64,000 nt of DNA from Ulva prolifera (Eukaryota > Chlorophyta > Ulvophyceae > Ulvales > Ulvaceae): contig CM041196.1 of assembly GCA_023078555.1 (NCBI GenBank), forward strand, positions 10,434,985 through 10,498,984. Reading direction: 5' to 3'. Below are positions 13,070 to 29,000 of this stretch, in pieces. The position numbers and the translations under genes are program-made. Position 1 is the stretch's first letter; the number at the start of each line of letters is the position of its first letter. The notes beneath the pieces were generated by a model that did no database searches, was not told where the DNA came from, and worked only from the letters and a program-made list of their open reading frames with translations.

Positions 13070-16000
13070 GTGTGACTCATTCAGGCTGAGGGAGCAGGTG
13101 GTGATGTGAAGTGTGTGGGGGCACGGGGCCGCCTCGTTCTGGGGGGCTGCGGCGCCTTTTTCGGGTGCTTCCGCAGTGGGTGACGGCTGACGCAGCTCAA
13201 GTCTGTCGACACGCTGCAGCTTTTCAAGCAGACTCTTGGAAGTCGAGCTGGGCTCAAACAAGCAACCCCAGCTCTCGGCCGACTGTGCACAGCCTTTGAC
13301 ATCCGACATGCACAGACACAGCCCACGACACAGCCGCCTCATGGCACACCGGCACGCCCCCGCACCATGCATGCTCCCACAACGGCTTGTGCATGGTTAC
13401 CCACACACGAGCTGACAGTGCACTGTGCCGCAATGCACACCAGCCTTCAATCGCCCCCCCCCCCCCCCCCCCCCCCCTACTTTGCTGCCTGCGCGACTGC
13501 AGCCGGCTGCCGTGGATCCGGCTGATGGCACCCCGACGCGTGCAGCAGCAACGAGGTGACGATCTCGACACGCACAGCGCTGAGCGGCCCGCGCGCCAGC
13601 CGCCGCAGCGCGCGCTCCAGCAGCGCCGGCCCTCCCCGCCCCTGCGCCCCCACCTTGCTCACAACCCACAGCAGCAGCTGCCGATTTGTGGCCGTCCACA
13701 CCGGCGAGCTCATGCACGCGGCGCTGAGAAATGCTACCAGCAGCCACACCGGCACCGCCTGGAGGCGCATGCATGTGAGCAGCGCGTACGTCCGCTGCGT
13801 GTCGGGCTCACGGGACGCAAAGATGAATGCGGAGTACTCAACGAGCGCGTCGAGAGGGGCAACGTCATCAGGGCGCAGAGGCAGCACAGATGCCGGCGCC
13901 CCGCTGGCCACACCTGTGCCACCGTCGGCCACCGCCATCAACGCCGGCAGCGTCTTCGCAGCTTTCAAGGGCTGCGCCCTCACGGGCTCGGGTTTCCCGG
14001 GCTCGGCTTTGATGGGTGCCATGTTGACGTCGCGGCTGCGAAGGGCCCTGTGTGCGGGGGGCGCGGCGTCATTGCCGCCGGCGCGCGCGCGCACGTGCAC
14101 GAATGGCTTGGACCCCAGCGCATCGCCGACAAAGAGTTCGACGACGTGTTCGGCCATCGTGGCTGGGGAGACCTCGAGGGCCTTCGCGATGAGGCGCACC
14201 ACCTGCACACCGCACATCCTCTGCCTCTATCCTTGTCACATACAGCGCATCCTCTGCATCTATCCGCAGCACACCCTCTGCCTCAATTTTTGGACCACAC
14301 GGCGCACCACCTGCCGCTATCCTTGTAACACAGCGCATCGTCAGCACCGACACCGTGCACGGTCAGCACCGCTACTCCGCGTGGACGCCAAGCTGCCTGC
14401 TGCAGTTCACACCGACGCGCACCGGCCTGGCCCAGGACACTGCTGCATGGAATTGTGTGTGCTGCAGATTGTGCCGGAACATTCGGACGCCAGTGCTTCA
14501 TATGCATGCACACAGAGAACTGCGTGTGCGTGTGTGTACACTGGGACAGCTAAGGCGGTCTTGGGGCACCCGGCTGGCCGGCTCAGGCGCACACATGACG
14601 TGGGGCACATGCAGACAGACACCGCCTCCCTGATGACAGCTGGTGTGTTCGCGCCTGCAAGCCCACACGGCAGTGGGATGAAGGCATCGGCCTAAAGCTC
14701 AGCAGATGCACCTCTCCTCACAAAGTTCCTCAGGCATGCGTGGCGTATTGACACACGGGCCCGGAATAGCTGGGCCCGACCAGAAAGACTGTGCCGCAAA
14801 CATGACGCAGCCACCAGCCAGCCACTCTCAAGCTGTCACCACAGCAACATCTGTGCGTAGGTATGCCTACGTGTGCGCACGAGCAGGCACAGTTTGGTTG
14901 TATGACAAAGTAAATCAGAATTCACTGAGCTGTATCCTGAAGAGGACGTTGACACCTCAGAAATAATGGGACCACATACGCTGAAGGGGTAAACCACCTG
15001 GACACCCCCCTCAGACGACCGTTCGCAACTCACAGGGCCCCCTCCTGTGCTAGGCGAGGTGGTCACGCACGGCCGTTTCGATTCCGCAAATGATTGTGGC
15101 ATGACTAGTCAGTTCGGAGGAGACATGGCACGCTGGTCTAACAAGCGCTGCCATGGAAGAGCAACTACGCATGTGGGGGGGGGGGGGGGGCGCACCTGCC
15201 AGTGAGACATATGCTTGACAACAGCGCAGGCATACTGGGCAAATGGGAGGAGCAGTTGAGTTGCGCGCAGGCGGCCAATCAGATCAAGCATTCCATGGAT
15301 CTGATTGAGAGACATGGTCTCACGCGGCTGACTCTCAATGAACCGTGCAAAGAGGTCAACAGCAGCCGGATCAGCGCCATCGATGTCAATTGGCTTTCTT
15401 CTGCTTACTTCAGATGAGCCTTGTAGCTTCTCCGTGGCGACATCTTTGGAGGGAGCAGGGGCGTTGCTGGCTTTGCTTGGCTGCAGGAAACGAGTCCCAG
15501 TGAAGACTACCAGGCGCTGCGTACTGACAACTGCCTCACTGGCTTTGATTCGTGTGTACGTTGGAAGTGCGATGCCCTGCGTCTCTTCCAAATCAAGGAT
15601 CTGCATGGCAAGGGTCTCACTGATGCATTACTCTCGAGCGATTGTCGCCATGATGCAGCCCTTTGGGCGAACAATGATGCTACTCCTGGACATGTGGGCG
15701 ATGTTGCCTTCCTGATGTAACATGTTTTTGTCAGATGCAGATGCACACCAGCTGTTTTGCACTTTGTTCGCTGGAGTTGACAATGCTCGTAACAGCTGCT
15801 CGTGCTGCTGCTGCCTCGGCTGTGAAGGGCAGCCGTCTGTCACCATCAACACCTATAGAATCATCTTCCAATGGCTCTGGGCTCAGTGGTGCAGGATCGG
15901 GATGGTGCTTCTGGCTTGGGGATGGTCCGTTGTCAACAATAGTGCTGATCTGCTTGGCGATGGGATCTTTGAGTGCTGCGCAGACGTGAGATCGCTCCGC

Positions 16001-16159
16001 CGAAGAAGCGCATTTTATACGCAGCGCCATATGAAAGAGCTTGTCCGCCGCTTCATCCACTCGCTCGCTGTCAGATGTGGCAATGCGGTGATCTCTGGCG
16101 TCCCTAGTGCATACCAGGTCGGCCAAGACGGCTCCAGCCCATGTACGAGCCTGAACCAC
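13070..16159 (-). CDS. Unidentified multi-exon gene
   Basis: Four minus-strand exons join in phase with GT-AG sites: 16159-15749, 15600-15196, 14202-13576 and about 13282-13070. The left-hand ends of the last exon and of the gene are uncertain, and the first exon may start at an acceptor near 16150 rather than at the ATG. The products include helical stretches (SLNQIHGMLDLIGRLRATQL; VVRLIAKALEVSPATMAEHV; a hydrophobic stretch VPVWLLVAFLSAACMS) separated by proline- and alanine-rich linkers. I recognise no domain; helical-repeat (HEAT/ARM-like) structure is possible but not shown. Intron 3 carries a 24-C run, and intron 2 begins beside a 16-G run. Confidence 0.4.
13454..13477 (+). repeat. Homopolymer, 24 C
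   Basis: An uninterrupted C run on the plus strand lies in a predicted intron of the unidentified minus-strand gene. Its length may be inaccurate in the assembly. Confidence 0.95.
14205..14340 (-). repeat. Imperfect tandem repeat, units of about 32-37 bp
   Basis: CGCATCCTCTGCCTCTATCC and variants recur about four times. The block sits immediately upstream (minus-strand sense) of the acceptor of the third predicted exon of the unidentified gene. Confidence 0.6.
14906..15000. repeat. Dispersed short repeat, copy B
   Basis: This matches copy A (471-600) and copy C (39256-39325) through the GTAAATCAGAATTCACTGAGC, ACGTTGACA, GGGACCACATAC and TAAACCACCTGG blocks. It lies in a predicted intron. 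Confidence 0.55.
15175..15190 (+). repeat. Homopolymer, 16 G
   Basis: The run sits 5 bp from the predicted donor at 15195, so in gene sense the intron begins GTGCG followed directly by C's. Confidence 0.95.
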
Positions 16160-18201
16160 AAATATAATGTATTTTCAAAAGCGCCGTGACGTGCATGCAA
16201 GTGATTGTCTCAGTCTTTGTTACACGTACATTGCCTGCAACCTTCTCCGATCACAATGCAGCACGCGAGAAACACGACTTTACGCATGAGCTTCAGCCAG
16301 CGACTGTGACAGATTCATGGCTCATATCAACAGTATAACCAGACATGTTTGCGCCCACATCATGGCGGGCTGGTGCCGGAACGTACTTCATATCCACGTC
16401 CGGCAGGTTCCGACGGTGCAATTGCACGCTCGTCGACCCTTGCACGTTTGCAGGATTCCATGATGATATGTATGCCTCTGTCACTGTCTACTTTGATCTG
16501 ATTCTGGAGCGGATTCATGCCGGCGCGAAGCCAGAACGCATTACAGAGTTAACGTTGCAGTTCTCGTTTGCTGTAGATAAACGCATAAGGCTATGCAACG
16601 TCGACAGTAACACGTTGGCATCTGCTGTAATAAATGTCTTGAAATGCAGTGTTCTGTTGACTTCGTAGCTACATACAAGTGCAGGAGTGTAAGTCGAGGA
16701 GCTTGCGCCTCTTCCAGTACCACTGCAAAATAAACGCTGCGAACATTGGAACAGACGTGAATTCGCAGAGCTCTGTTGTCACACTTAAGGCGCAAGGAAG
16801 TGGCGTTGCGAAGCGAGCCTGAATTGAATTTGCCGCGATCCATGGATCACTTGCAGCACTCTGTGTGGCCAGAGGTGTGCCCCGCCGCTGGGCAACACAG
16901 CAAGATGGTCGTGGTCTCTACATGTGCTGCCGCAGTTTGTCCCTTGACGTGTATACAGCGGCCTTCTGTGATCATGTGAAAAGCTTGTGACTGTGTACAC
17001 TGTCCCCAACTCCGTTGCAATCGAAGTCAAGTGACCGGAGAGCATGCACTGCCATCCGTGTGATCAAAGCATTACAGGTTTCACGACCATGCAACGTTTA
17101 TGCCGTCACTGAGCAAGGGCGCTACATCTGTATTACACATGGTCGCTGGCGACATGCTCGCCGTAGCTCGACATACTACTACTCACACTTTGGACAACGG
17201 ATGAAATGTGGCAAGTCACCGGCATAGAACAAGTCAGCGCATTGCACGAAATGATGTTGATACCTTCACAACGGTGTGCTGGCCAATACATTTATGGCCA
17301 CGTTCAAGCATGGTGGGTCCATCACCCCTGCGTGCCTGCATCTCAATGAACTTGTTCTGCCTGGTTCACAAGCTGATGCTGATGCACCAGCCTTACATAT
17401 GGATGCCAATGGACGCCTCAAGCAGGACCTGTGCTATACAATAGCTTGGGTCGTATGGTATGTGTGACGGCACACAGTGGCAGTTTGTGGCATGGACAAT
17501 GGCAAGAGTGGCCACGCTCCCCAGACACACATGGTCGTAGCCTCAGGTCCGAAGTGACTTTTTTTTGCATCTGCAGAGATTCAATGCTACCTTGTCTACA
17601 TTCTAGCCCGTGCAAGCCCCTATGTGATACGCCAAAGTAAATGTACCGATTCACCTTTCCCTTTGCAACCTTGAAGTAGCCATGCGGAAGGGGGATCCCA
17701 TTATTTCAAGTGTTTGGCAGAATTGATGAGGCATGTGGGCGTTCGGTCGCCCTGTTCCTATGTTGGCCAAGCTTCTCTTCGGTACTTGTCGACTCGGGTC
17801 TGTTCCAGAAGCAAGCGTACTGGTATCATGCACGGCTGTCTCTGCATACACGGCAGATTTGATGCGGGGGGTTCAAAGTTTTCGTCAAGATGGCTGGTGC
17901 ATGTCGCCGGAGCGTGCCTTCAACAGTTCGTGGCGCACCGCGGCATGATGGGTGTCTGGGTGCCAGAACAGTACCGCAGCAAAGAAACCGATGTGACCGA
18001 CGCGTCATGTTTTGAAGAGCAGCACCTTTCGTTGCCTTTGAATGCAGTTGTGCTCCTGCTACATTCTTTGATCGGGTAGCTTGTGGTCGACGTGTCGTTT
18101 TTTGGACCCGATTCATTGACGCCCTGATCAGGGCATCACTACATGTACTGAGTGGTAGCTTACACCATCTTGGATTAGTGCTGTTTCCTGTTGTGGCCGA
18201 G
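16160..18201. other. Spacer upstream of the complex I gene
   Basis: I identify no gene. A plus-strand frame at about 17760-17948 (starting MLAKLLFGTCRLG) lies about 250 bp before the complex I start codon and resembles nothing I know. The region may hold 5' exons of the minus-strand gene to its left. Confidence 0.4.
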
Positions 18202-20281
<2,080 letters not shown>

Positions 20282-22501
20282 ACCGATGCAGACAGCTGCA
20301 TGAGGCGAGCTGTTCTGCATCTGCAGGTACTACCTCAGACGAAGCCATGCGCTTGCAATGCCTCGTGGGCTATCTTGGTGCTCTGCCATGCAACGGCTCG
20401 AGCTAATGCCATTCATCTCTTTGGGTGTGGTGTGGGGTGCTGTGCCGTCGGTGGTCCCGCTGCGAGTTGAGTTCAGGGCGGTCCTGGCGGGGGTGCCTGT
20501 TCCCCACTGATGCGCGGCACTAGGAGGTGCTGGTGGTCATGTGGCGTGGAGGGCGTGCTTGGTGTGCCAGTTGCTAGCTGTGGATGGCCTTGTAAGCATG
20601 TGTCGCGTCTGTGCACAGCGACAGGCTGCGCTGCTCAATCTGTTTTCAATGTGGCTAGGTCTGGCCATTGCTGCTTCTCCGCAGCGCACCCCACTTTCCG
20701 AGATGCATCTTTTTTGTGGCATAAGTGATGCATGTGCAGTGGGTGCAATGTGGTGGCACAGCCTGCAAAACTCGATGATGATTTCTACCCGTGGCTACCT
20801 GGTGGCATGGCCCCCCTTTCTGCCCCGGTTGCTTTGTTCAGCTTCGCACACATGCACCATCCGTGCAGACGAGAATGGTCTTGAAGCAAAGTTGAAAAGA
20901 TCACCTCAGGAGTGATGTTTAACATCAACTGTATGGTGTTGCGTGGCCGCGAATGACGTTTAGCACGCCTGGCACTGTCACTGAACGGTGCAACTTGAGC
21001 CATGCCACCTATGCATAGCGAGCGTGCAGAGCCCACACATTTATACGTGCCATGAGAGCCTGAAGCAGCATGCATCGTCATGAAGTGTGCTCATGGGCTC
21101 GAGGGCTGCAGCGAGCAGCGCACTACATCCAGTGCTGAGCGGCCCGCAACATCCACCTCGTAGCGTACTACATATGCAGCCTCATACACATGTCTACTCT
21201 GTGCGCCATCACAGCCAGAAATTACAGGGCAAGCAAATGTTTTCTATGCGGCTGACGTTCCACACTCCATACTACACATACTGAAGCACTGCCTGATAGT
21301 TCGCAGTCTGTAGCGTCACTAGAAGATCCTCTGGGCCACTGAAATGCCTAGTCAGCATGAAGGTTGCCCTACATACCGGCATGGCGCACATCCACAGTGC
21401 CGCCATGCCAGAGGCTGCCCACCTGAGGCACCTCCATCTCGGACACATGTACAGCAAACCTGCATTTTCTGAGCTGTATCCTATTGGACATGTACAAGAC
21501 GCTTTGTGTACACTGCCGCTGCCACTGCAGCTTTGCCTCCCTGACCTGTTGCCCTCGCCAGCATGACCAACCCAACAGTGTCATTGGCCAGTTGCGCAGC
21601 CAAAGCAGCAGTGGCAGAGCCTGACCAGCCCCGCAGTTTCGTTGCCGAAGCGGAAGTGGTGCAGCCCTTGGACAGATCGGGCAAGCACCGCCTGTGCCTG
21701 TGCCTCTCGATTTCACAGCCCATACGGCCCCACGCCCAGGCTGTCTCTCCCTGTAGGCGCCAGCCCCGGGAGGCCTCACAGCTTGTCATATGAGATATCT
21801 GGCCTGTGATGTGCTCATCCTGATCTATGTGCTAGTCCAGGAGCGCTGACAAGAAGCCGATGACCTTTTGCCCGGTCGAGATCTTGAACGCCTCAGTTCT
21901 GACACAGTATCCTGCCACGCATCCACAAGAGCCTGTGGCGTTCCCTGCGTTTCTGCCATTGTCCCTGTGATGATTCAACATGTCGCAGTGCACAGCTGTC
22001 TGAGCTGTCAGCGTAAACACCGCAACAATGCCATGCAACCACATCTCTTTCCACACCAGTCATGCTCGATCGAATTCAACCACAGCTCCTGATGAGCCCA
22101 GTCCGCTGGCAGACTCTACAACCCCCTATCAGGAGCTATGCAGCAGGTCACATTGGATCACACCACCACTGTAGGCACAGTGCTTGCAGCCTAGCATGTG
22201 AAGGATGTTGAATACCTACACAACCGGGCAGCATCAACTCTGCCAGTGTACGTACAACACATCCAGCTAATTGTCCCCTGGCAGGCATACAAATGTGACT
22301 CAAAGGCGCATCACGTGAGTCATAAGCTGCTCCAACAGTTTGATGAGCTTCCATGAAACTGAAATTTGTAAGCATCATGAATAACACTATGTTTGCTGGC
22401 CACCTGCATCTGTGGCACTTTGTGTTAGTACCACTACCATATGGAGCATGTTCAGCTGCTGGGATTGCTAGATGTGATGGCTCAGCTTCAGTGCAGCTTT
22501 C

Positions 22502-22503
<2 letters not shown>
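20282..22503. other. Spacer right of the complex I gene
   Basis: I see no gene. It contains a partial copy of the dispersed repeat at 21453-21492 (TGAGCTGTATCCTATTGGACAT). Small open frames on both strands near 21370-21790 overlap one another and show no family features. Confidence 0.45.
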
Positions 22504-22555
<52 letters not shown>

Positions 22556-22586
22556 ACACACACACACACACCACACCACACACACA
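22504..22586 (+). repeat. CA-dinucleotide microsatellite
   Basis: About 40 CA units, interrupted by a few CCA steps toward the right, end at the assembly gap; the array may continue inside it. Confidence 0.98.
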
Positions 22587-22686
22587 NNNNNNNNNNNNNN
22601 NNNNNNNNNNNNNNNNNNNNNNNNNNNNNNNNNNNNNNNNNNNNNNNNNNNNNNNNNNNNNNNNNNNNNNNNNNNNNNNNNNNNNN
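22587..22686. other. Assembly gap, exactly 100 N
   Basis: One hundred consecutive N's are the usual placeholder for a gap of unknown size. Peptides called through the gap or the CA array are artefacts. The missing sequence may hold the 3' end of the ankyrin/coiled-coil gene. Confidence 0.98.
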
Positions 22687-23025
22687 CAATTGAGCAAGAG
22701 AAAACAGGGGTAGCAAACGCCAGCGACGTGTAATCAGATCGAGCACATTCCGTTGTGTCGTTCCCCGCTGTCACTGCCCCTGGAATGTACACCACCTGCC
22801 GCAGGGGGAACACGGCAACGGCGTAACAAGTGACACGCATACACCGACGCTCGCGATGCATCCAACAGTTCCACACACAACAAACTCCCCCTGCATTGCC
22901 CTCCTCACGGCAGCCACACGCCACCCATGATACAGCAACAGCCTGCGGCTGGAGAGTCCCGCAGAGTCGGCACGTCGAATCCCGGGGCTGGCAGCGGCCA
23001 GCAGAGGACAGGGGCGGGGGCGCAC

Positions 23026-26000
23026 CGAGTGCCGGCTGTGGCCGGGCGAGTACATGAGGCCGGCGATGCGGTCCTCATGCTGCGCAGTTGTGTGTTGCAC
23101 GAGCTTCACTGCATGGTCGAGCCGCTCCATGCGCTCCTCCAGGTCCGTGATCGCCTCGTCCGTCTCGAACCGACCGGCCTCGTTCCGCATCTGCTGTTCC
23201 CTGCATGCGTACATGCTGCGCTTTCGAGCACCTGTTTGCGCCGCACACATCAACATGTACTCGACGACAGGTTGCGATTGACAAGACACAGAACGCAGGC
23301 GTCCACCAACCTGACCGTGTCCATGATGCATGGAGATCGTGCATTTGTGCAAGCTGCGGGGCTCACCTGATGTCCCCGAGCCCGGGTCCGAGCCCGGGCC
23401 CCCGGTCGTGGTCATCGCTGCCGAATGTGTGGCCGAAAGAGCCCGGCGCATCAGAGAGCGCAGCACCGCGCGCCTTGATCGCGTCCACGTCGGCACGCAG
23501 CGCCTTGACGGCCTTGGTTGACGCCTCCACCGCCGCATTCATCGTCTCGAGCCGCTCCGTGACCATTGAATTCTCCAGAGTGGCTGAGGGGCCGCTGTAG
23601 ATGTTTGTGTAGATCGCCGCCTTGCTCGCGGTGACCTCGCGCTGTGAAGTGCTCCGCTGCGGCTCCTTCGGGGGCCCGACCATGAGGTCTGACGTGATGT
23701 CCAAGCTCCTGCGCATGTATGCATGAGCTTCATGCATGAAGACATCTGCACAGAGCGACGACAACGACAGCTGCAATCACCACACACGACAGCAAGGGAG
23801 ACACGAGAGAGCGGGGGGTGCGCACGCATCCTCAGGGTAGCTGCTGTACGCCTCAGGGGTTCGTGGCGGCGACGCCGACGCGCCCGAGCCACCCTGTGCG
23901 GGTTCCCCGTCCGCACCCTGCCCCTTGCTCCATCCGGCCACTTGCGACTCGATCGCGCCGACCTTCCGGCACACCTCGTCCAGCCTGTCCACCACCTCCT
24001 CCGGCACCGCCGCCGATGAGCCCGCCCAGTGCTCCGGCGTTGACTGAAGGGACCGCGCCGCCGCGGGCCGCACCGTGTCACCGCCCGCGAGCTCCTCCAG
24101 CCGCTCGAGGGCGTCATCAAGTTCCACAAACTTAAACTTCGCCGTCGCCTGGAACTCGCGCAGCTCCTCGAGGTCGTCGCGCACGGTGTCAAAGCCAGGG
24201 CCACGGAACGCCTGCACCTCGGCGACAGAGGCGCGCAGCGCCTCGACCTCGGCCGTCACGGCGGCCACCGCCTCCGCGGCGCCCATCGCCGCAGCCGCGT
24301 CTGCGGCCTTGGCTGCCGCGTCGGCGGTCGCCGCCTCCGCGGCAATCGCGGCGGCCTCCGCCGCCGCGTCCGCCTCCGCAGCGCGCACGTCGTGCTCCGC
24401 GGCGACGGAAGCGCTGCGCGACACCGGCGCTGCCGCCGTGGCGTCGGCCGCGGTGCGGCGCAGCTGCGCGACGTCGGCAGCCGCCGCATCGGCCACATCC
24501 GCGGCGTCCGCTGCGGCGGCGCGAGCGGCCTTCGCCGCCGCCTCGGCGGACTCCGCCACCTCAGCCACGTCCTGCAGCTGCGCCTCCAGCCCCTCGAGCT
24601 TGGCCTCTGTGTCTCTCTGCCACTCTTTCCCCCCAGACACGTCCTTCCACAGGCTCTCCACGTGCCCCTTCAGCTCCCGCAGCTCCTCCACACCCTCCTT
24701 CCGCCCCGCGGCGGCCGCCTCTGCAGCTTCTGCCGTCGCCGACGCGACCGTCCGCACCGCCGAGTCGATCCCGTTCAATCGCTCGCTCACCAGCGCGATG
24801 CTCTTGCTGAACCCAGTCATCTGCTTCTGGTCTCCTTCCCGTGTCGCCTGGATCTCCTGCAGCGCAGACTTGGCGTGCCGCAGCGCGGACTGCACGTCGG
24901 ACACCTTCTTCTCCAGCGGCGCCAGGTCTACCCGGGGCGCCTCGGGCGTCTTGGCAGGTTGCTCAACCTTGTGGTCCGATGACAGCATTGCGCGGGGTCC
25001 GGGAGGGGTCGTTGCCGGCGGGGACTTTGGGATGGCACTGCCGTCGTAGCGATCCACCCGCGCAGCGCCCGACGTGGACGCGCGCTGCGCGCGCGCCGCG
25101 GCCGCATTCGCCATCTCCACCGCACCATCGGCGGACGCCGGCGGCGGCGTGTGCGCGTGCCGCACCACCGGCGGCTCCGCCGACGTGCGGATCGCGCGCA
25201 GGCTGGTCGGCGGGGAGTACCGGCTGACCGGCGTGCGCGAGCGCCGCTGCGGCGACCTCGACGCCGGCGGCGGCGTGCCGCCGTCGCGCGCGCCGCGGCG
25301 CGACGCGTGCGGGCTGCGGTGCGGCACACCCGGCGTCGACGTGCTGCGCGGGCGCGCGGTGCGTCCAAAAGCGACCCCCGCCTGCCGACTCGGCGATGCG
25401 CCGTCCGCCGACATCCGGCTATCCACGCCGACGCCACGCAGCGGCGACACCGGCGGCGGCCCGTACATCGGCTCGCTGCTCTGCGGGCCGCCGCGCTGCA
25501 TCGGGAAGTTTTGGTATGCATGGATGCCGGGGCCGCCGATGAAGGAGCCGTGGCCGCCGAGGGATGACGGCCCGCTGCCGAGGACGGACGGCCCGCCGCC
25601 GATGTAAGACGCACCGCCGCCCATCTGTGACAGCGCGTCCGGCTGTGCCATTGTGCTTGGCTTCGTGCGGCATGCATGCGCTGTGTCTTGCATCAGTTGG
25701 TACAGCTCCGGTCGGTCCTGCAGCCACGCTCACGGGCACTACGACGGGCACTACCGAGGTGCACGGGTTCGGATTGCTGTCACTGCTTACAATTTTATAG
25801 CGTGAAGACTGTGAGGTTCACACCAGCCGCACGGGCGCAGCCACACATGGTGGCTTTGTCCTTGTAACACGCAGGCGCAGCTATCAGCTATCATGCACTC
25901 ACGCACTCGAATCTGTGATGTGTCTGATCACAGCGTGCGAGTACATATATGTCACAAAGGAGTGCTGTGAGCTCACGAACCCTCATCACAACGGCTACAC

Positions 26001-29000
26001 AGTCAGCAAATCTGGCCTGCCATGCGTGGTGTGATGTGAGCCTGCAGGACACTGATTGGGAGGAACGCATGCTCCTGGTCTGATGCATGTTTGCAGGCCA
26101 TGCATGAATCTCACAGGCATTGAATGAACCTCACAGGAGACGCCTGTGGGGTGGGGTGGGGTGGGTGGGTCCCTCGCCGACGTCCTACGCAATCAACAAA
26201 TTTGAATGATTACAGAGCCCTTTGAGCACACTAGAGACTGAAGCCGTCACTGAACATGGACAGATCACAATGGATACATCAGCATGTATGCCACAGCATC
26301 GCTTTGGTACGGCATGGCAGAAGTATAGGTGGGCTTGCAACAGAGGCATGCATGGTGTGCCGAGTCCAGCGGGTGCGCAGTCACGGCCTCTCAGCACCCA
26401 CCTCAAGCTTGGCCCACACAGTGAGCAAGCTCCCCTGAGCCACACACAAAAAGAAACCCAGCAACAACGTCACGGTCCGTAACCAAACGCACCTGCGAGT
26501 GCCTTACAGATTTCCTGAGCACATGCGACAGTCCACCGCAACACTGCCGCCGCAAGTTCCCATGGCCGCAAGTGTCCATGTCCGCGCGGGTGTGGGGTGT
26601 GTGGTGTGCCACAGCAGCAACAGTCCAAATTCGTTCTCAGAAGCACATTAGTACATATATGGGGGGCGGCAGGCTCACCTGGGCGAGGTCGAGGGCGCTC
26701 TGGCCGTCGCTGTTCGGGCGGCTGATGTCGGCGCCGACGGCGACAAAGGCCTGGATGATCTCGGTGACCTCGGGGATGTCCGGCAGCGCCATCGAGGTGT
26801 GCAGGGGGGTGTCCCCTGCCATGTTGGGCGCGTGCAGCGCCATCACCCAATCCGCCGACTTGCGGTACCGGCACAGGTCGACCCGCGCCACCTGCGCAGC
26901 ACGGCCGGCTGTGAGAGACCGGCGATGGGAGCGGCTCAAATGCGGTGGGCCTACAGTCTGGGGCAGGACAGGGGAACGGCCGGAGAGGGTGGGAGTTGGT
27001 GATGGCAGCCAGGGCGTGCTGAGCCAGCAGGCTGCGGGTGCTACCAGTCCGGCAGCGGCCATGGCATGCCATACATGCCGTTCATGCACCGCCCCTCAGT
27101 TCATGTGTGACAAGTTCTCAAGCTGCCACTTTGTTCCTATGCTCTGGGTCAACAGCACAGCTCATCACAGCCATTTGTTCTCTTTGCATGCCAGTATGTG
27201 CATGACTACAACGGGCTGCCAGCAACTGCTGGTTCAACTTGATATGCGAGAGCAAGCTGGCAGGTGGTTGCTGGCAAACTGCTGTGGGGGCAGGCACAGG
27301 CACACGGCTGCTGGGAACTGACTGCCTAGGCCAGGTGGTTTGAATTACATGAGCTCACTGGACATGGCTGCAGAGCTGCAGAGCTCCTGGCATGTACAAG
27401 GTAAATGTTCAGATGCACTCAGATGCACTCAGATGCACTCAGCCCGGCATGCAAACCCTGGAACAGGAACAGTTCCTGAGGAACCCCATGCATTGTCGCC
27501 ACATACAGCCACATACAGCCAGCCGGCCTAGACCAAAAGGCTTATGCTAGCCACAGATGCGTGTGGCTGGCAAGCAGATCATATGTTGCGAGGTTTGTAC
27601 TGCCTCACATATTGTACTCAGAGTTGTGATGGCTCTGGCTACACCATTGTCAGGGGTATGGTGTGCTGTCTGTGAGCTGGAAGGAACGGGACTGAATGGT
27701 ACGAGACTGAACTGCATGCACGCATGCATGCATAAAGGAGGCAATGACGAGCGGCCATGGTGATCCCATATGCATGCGGCGTACGGAAGGCACGCAGCTA
27801 GCCCCCACGGCCGAAGCTGTCGCCACAGCTGCACGGTCAAGCATGGACTCGAGGAGGCGCGTGCTGACGCGCAGAGTCGCGCACGGCTGTGCACGACTGA
27901 GGACCTGCGCCACTGATGCGGTGCTGATGCGTGCACTCCCTTGGACGCCTTTGAGACGGAAGCCTAGTGCTTCAGCGTTGGCTGGCGAGCTTGTCGGCAC
28001 GCACACAAAACACACAACATACAAGCAGCACGAGTCGTATGTGATCCGGAGTTTCGCCCAGATGTTGCAGGCCAGATCACAGCAGCACGCCGTTCAGAGT
28101 GCATCTGTGCTGTACTGCATCTGATGACAAACAATTGGCTACAGGTGGTGCAGCAGCTTCAACTGGCACACAACAGCCTCTCAGTCAACAGGTGGGGTCA
28201 CTGTGTGTCAGGCATTGGAGGTATGATCCGTGTCTGGGGCACTGGCTTCGGAATTCTGTCCTAGATGTGTGATATGACCCGCGCGAGCCGGTGTTGGAAA
28301 GCCAGTTTCAGAACAAGCTGCGTGTATCCATGGCCCATGGCCCCTTGCCCATGGCCCCCCACATTGACAATGCATGCTGAGAAACAGCCCGGTCTACATT
28401 CCCACCTCAGGCGCAGCTCCTGCTGCACCCACTGCTTTTCGGCCGTACTTTTCGGCCGCGTTTCGGCCGTGCTGAATTTCACACGACGCTCACGCCAGCA
28501 ACGAAGCAGTCCATTGCATCACAGTGAATGTCAATCGCGCTCAGCGGCTGCATTTGGGGAAAGAGAACGGAGCGCTGCGCCTGGGCACCACCTCGGCCAC
28601 CCCGAGCTGCCTGTTCGGCACAACGAGTGCGTGGATGATCTACAAGGCACACCCCCCACAGAGCTGCTGCACGCAGACGTGCCTGCCAAGCTGGCCAGCA
28701 ACCGCAAGCTAAACAGATGCTAAAGCACTAACGAGCAGAAGGAGCGGCTGAGGAGCCCGTGGTCTAAGCGCGCCCGCAAAACTGAGCAAAATCACGACAA
28801 CAACAACATACTTACGGGGACAGACATGGGTGCTGAGGAAGAAACGGACGCAGAGGTGTGAGCAGCATCGCCACCCCTGCTTCAAGAGGGCGCCCCTGGG
28901 GGTGGGGGGGGGGGGGGGGGGGGGGGGGGTCAGGGGGAGAGGGGGGCTGCACAGGGGGGGGCTGCACAGAGGGAGAGGGGGGCTGCACCTGCGCGACGTA

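Noticed and set aside
13556-14695. 379-residue plus-strand open frame
   Set aside because: It overlaps the phase-consistent minus-strand exon at 14202-13576 and reads through tandem repeats; no family features.
22148-22924. Open frame crossing the CA repeat and N gap
   Set aside because: It exists only because the N's and the dinucleotide repeat contain no stop.
24075-25049. 324-residue Ser/Ala-rich plus-strand frame
   Set aside because: It is a mirror of the Ala-rich coiled-coil exon on the minus strand (GCN codons read backwards give Ser/Arg/Ala-rich peptides).
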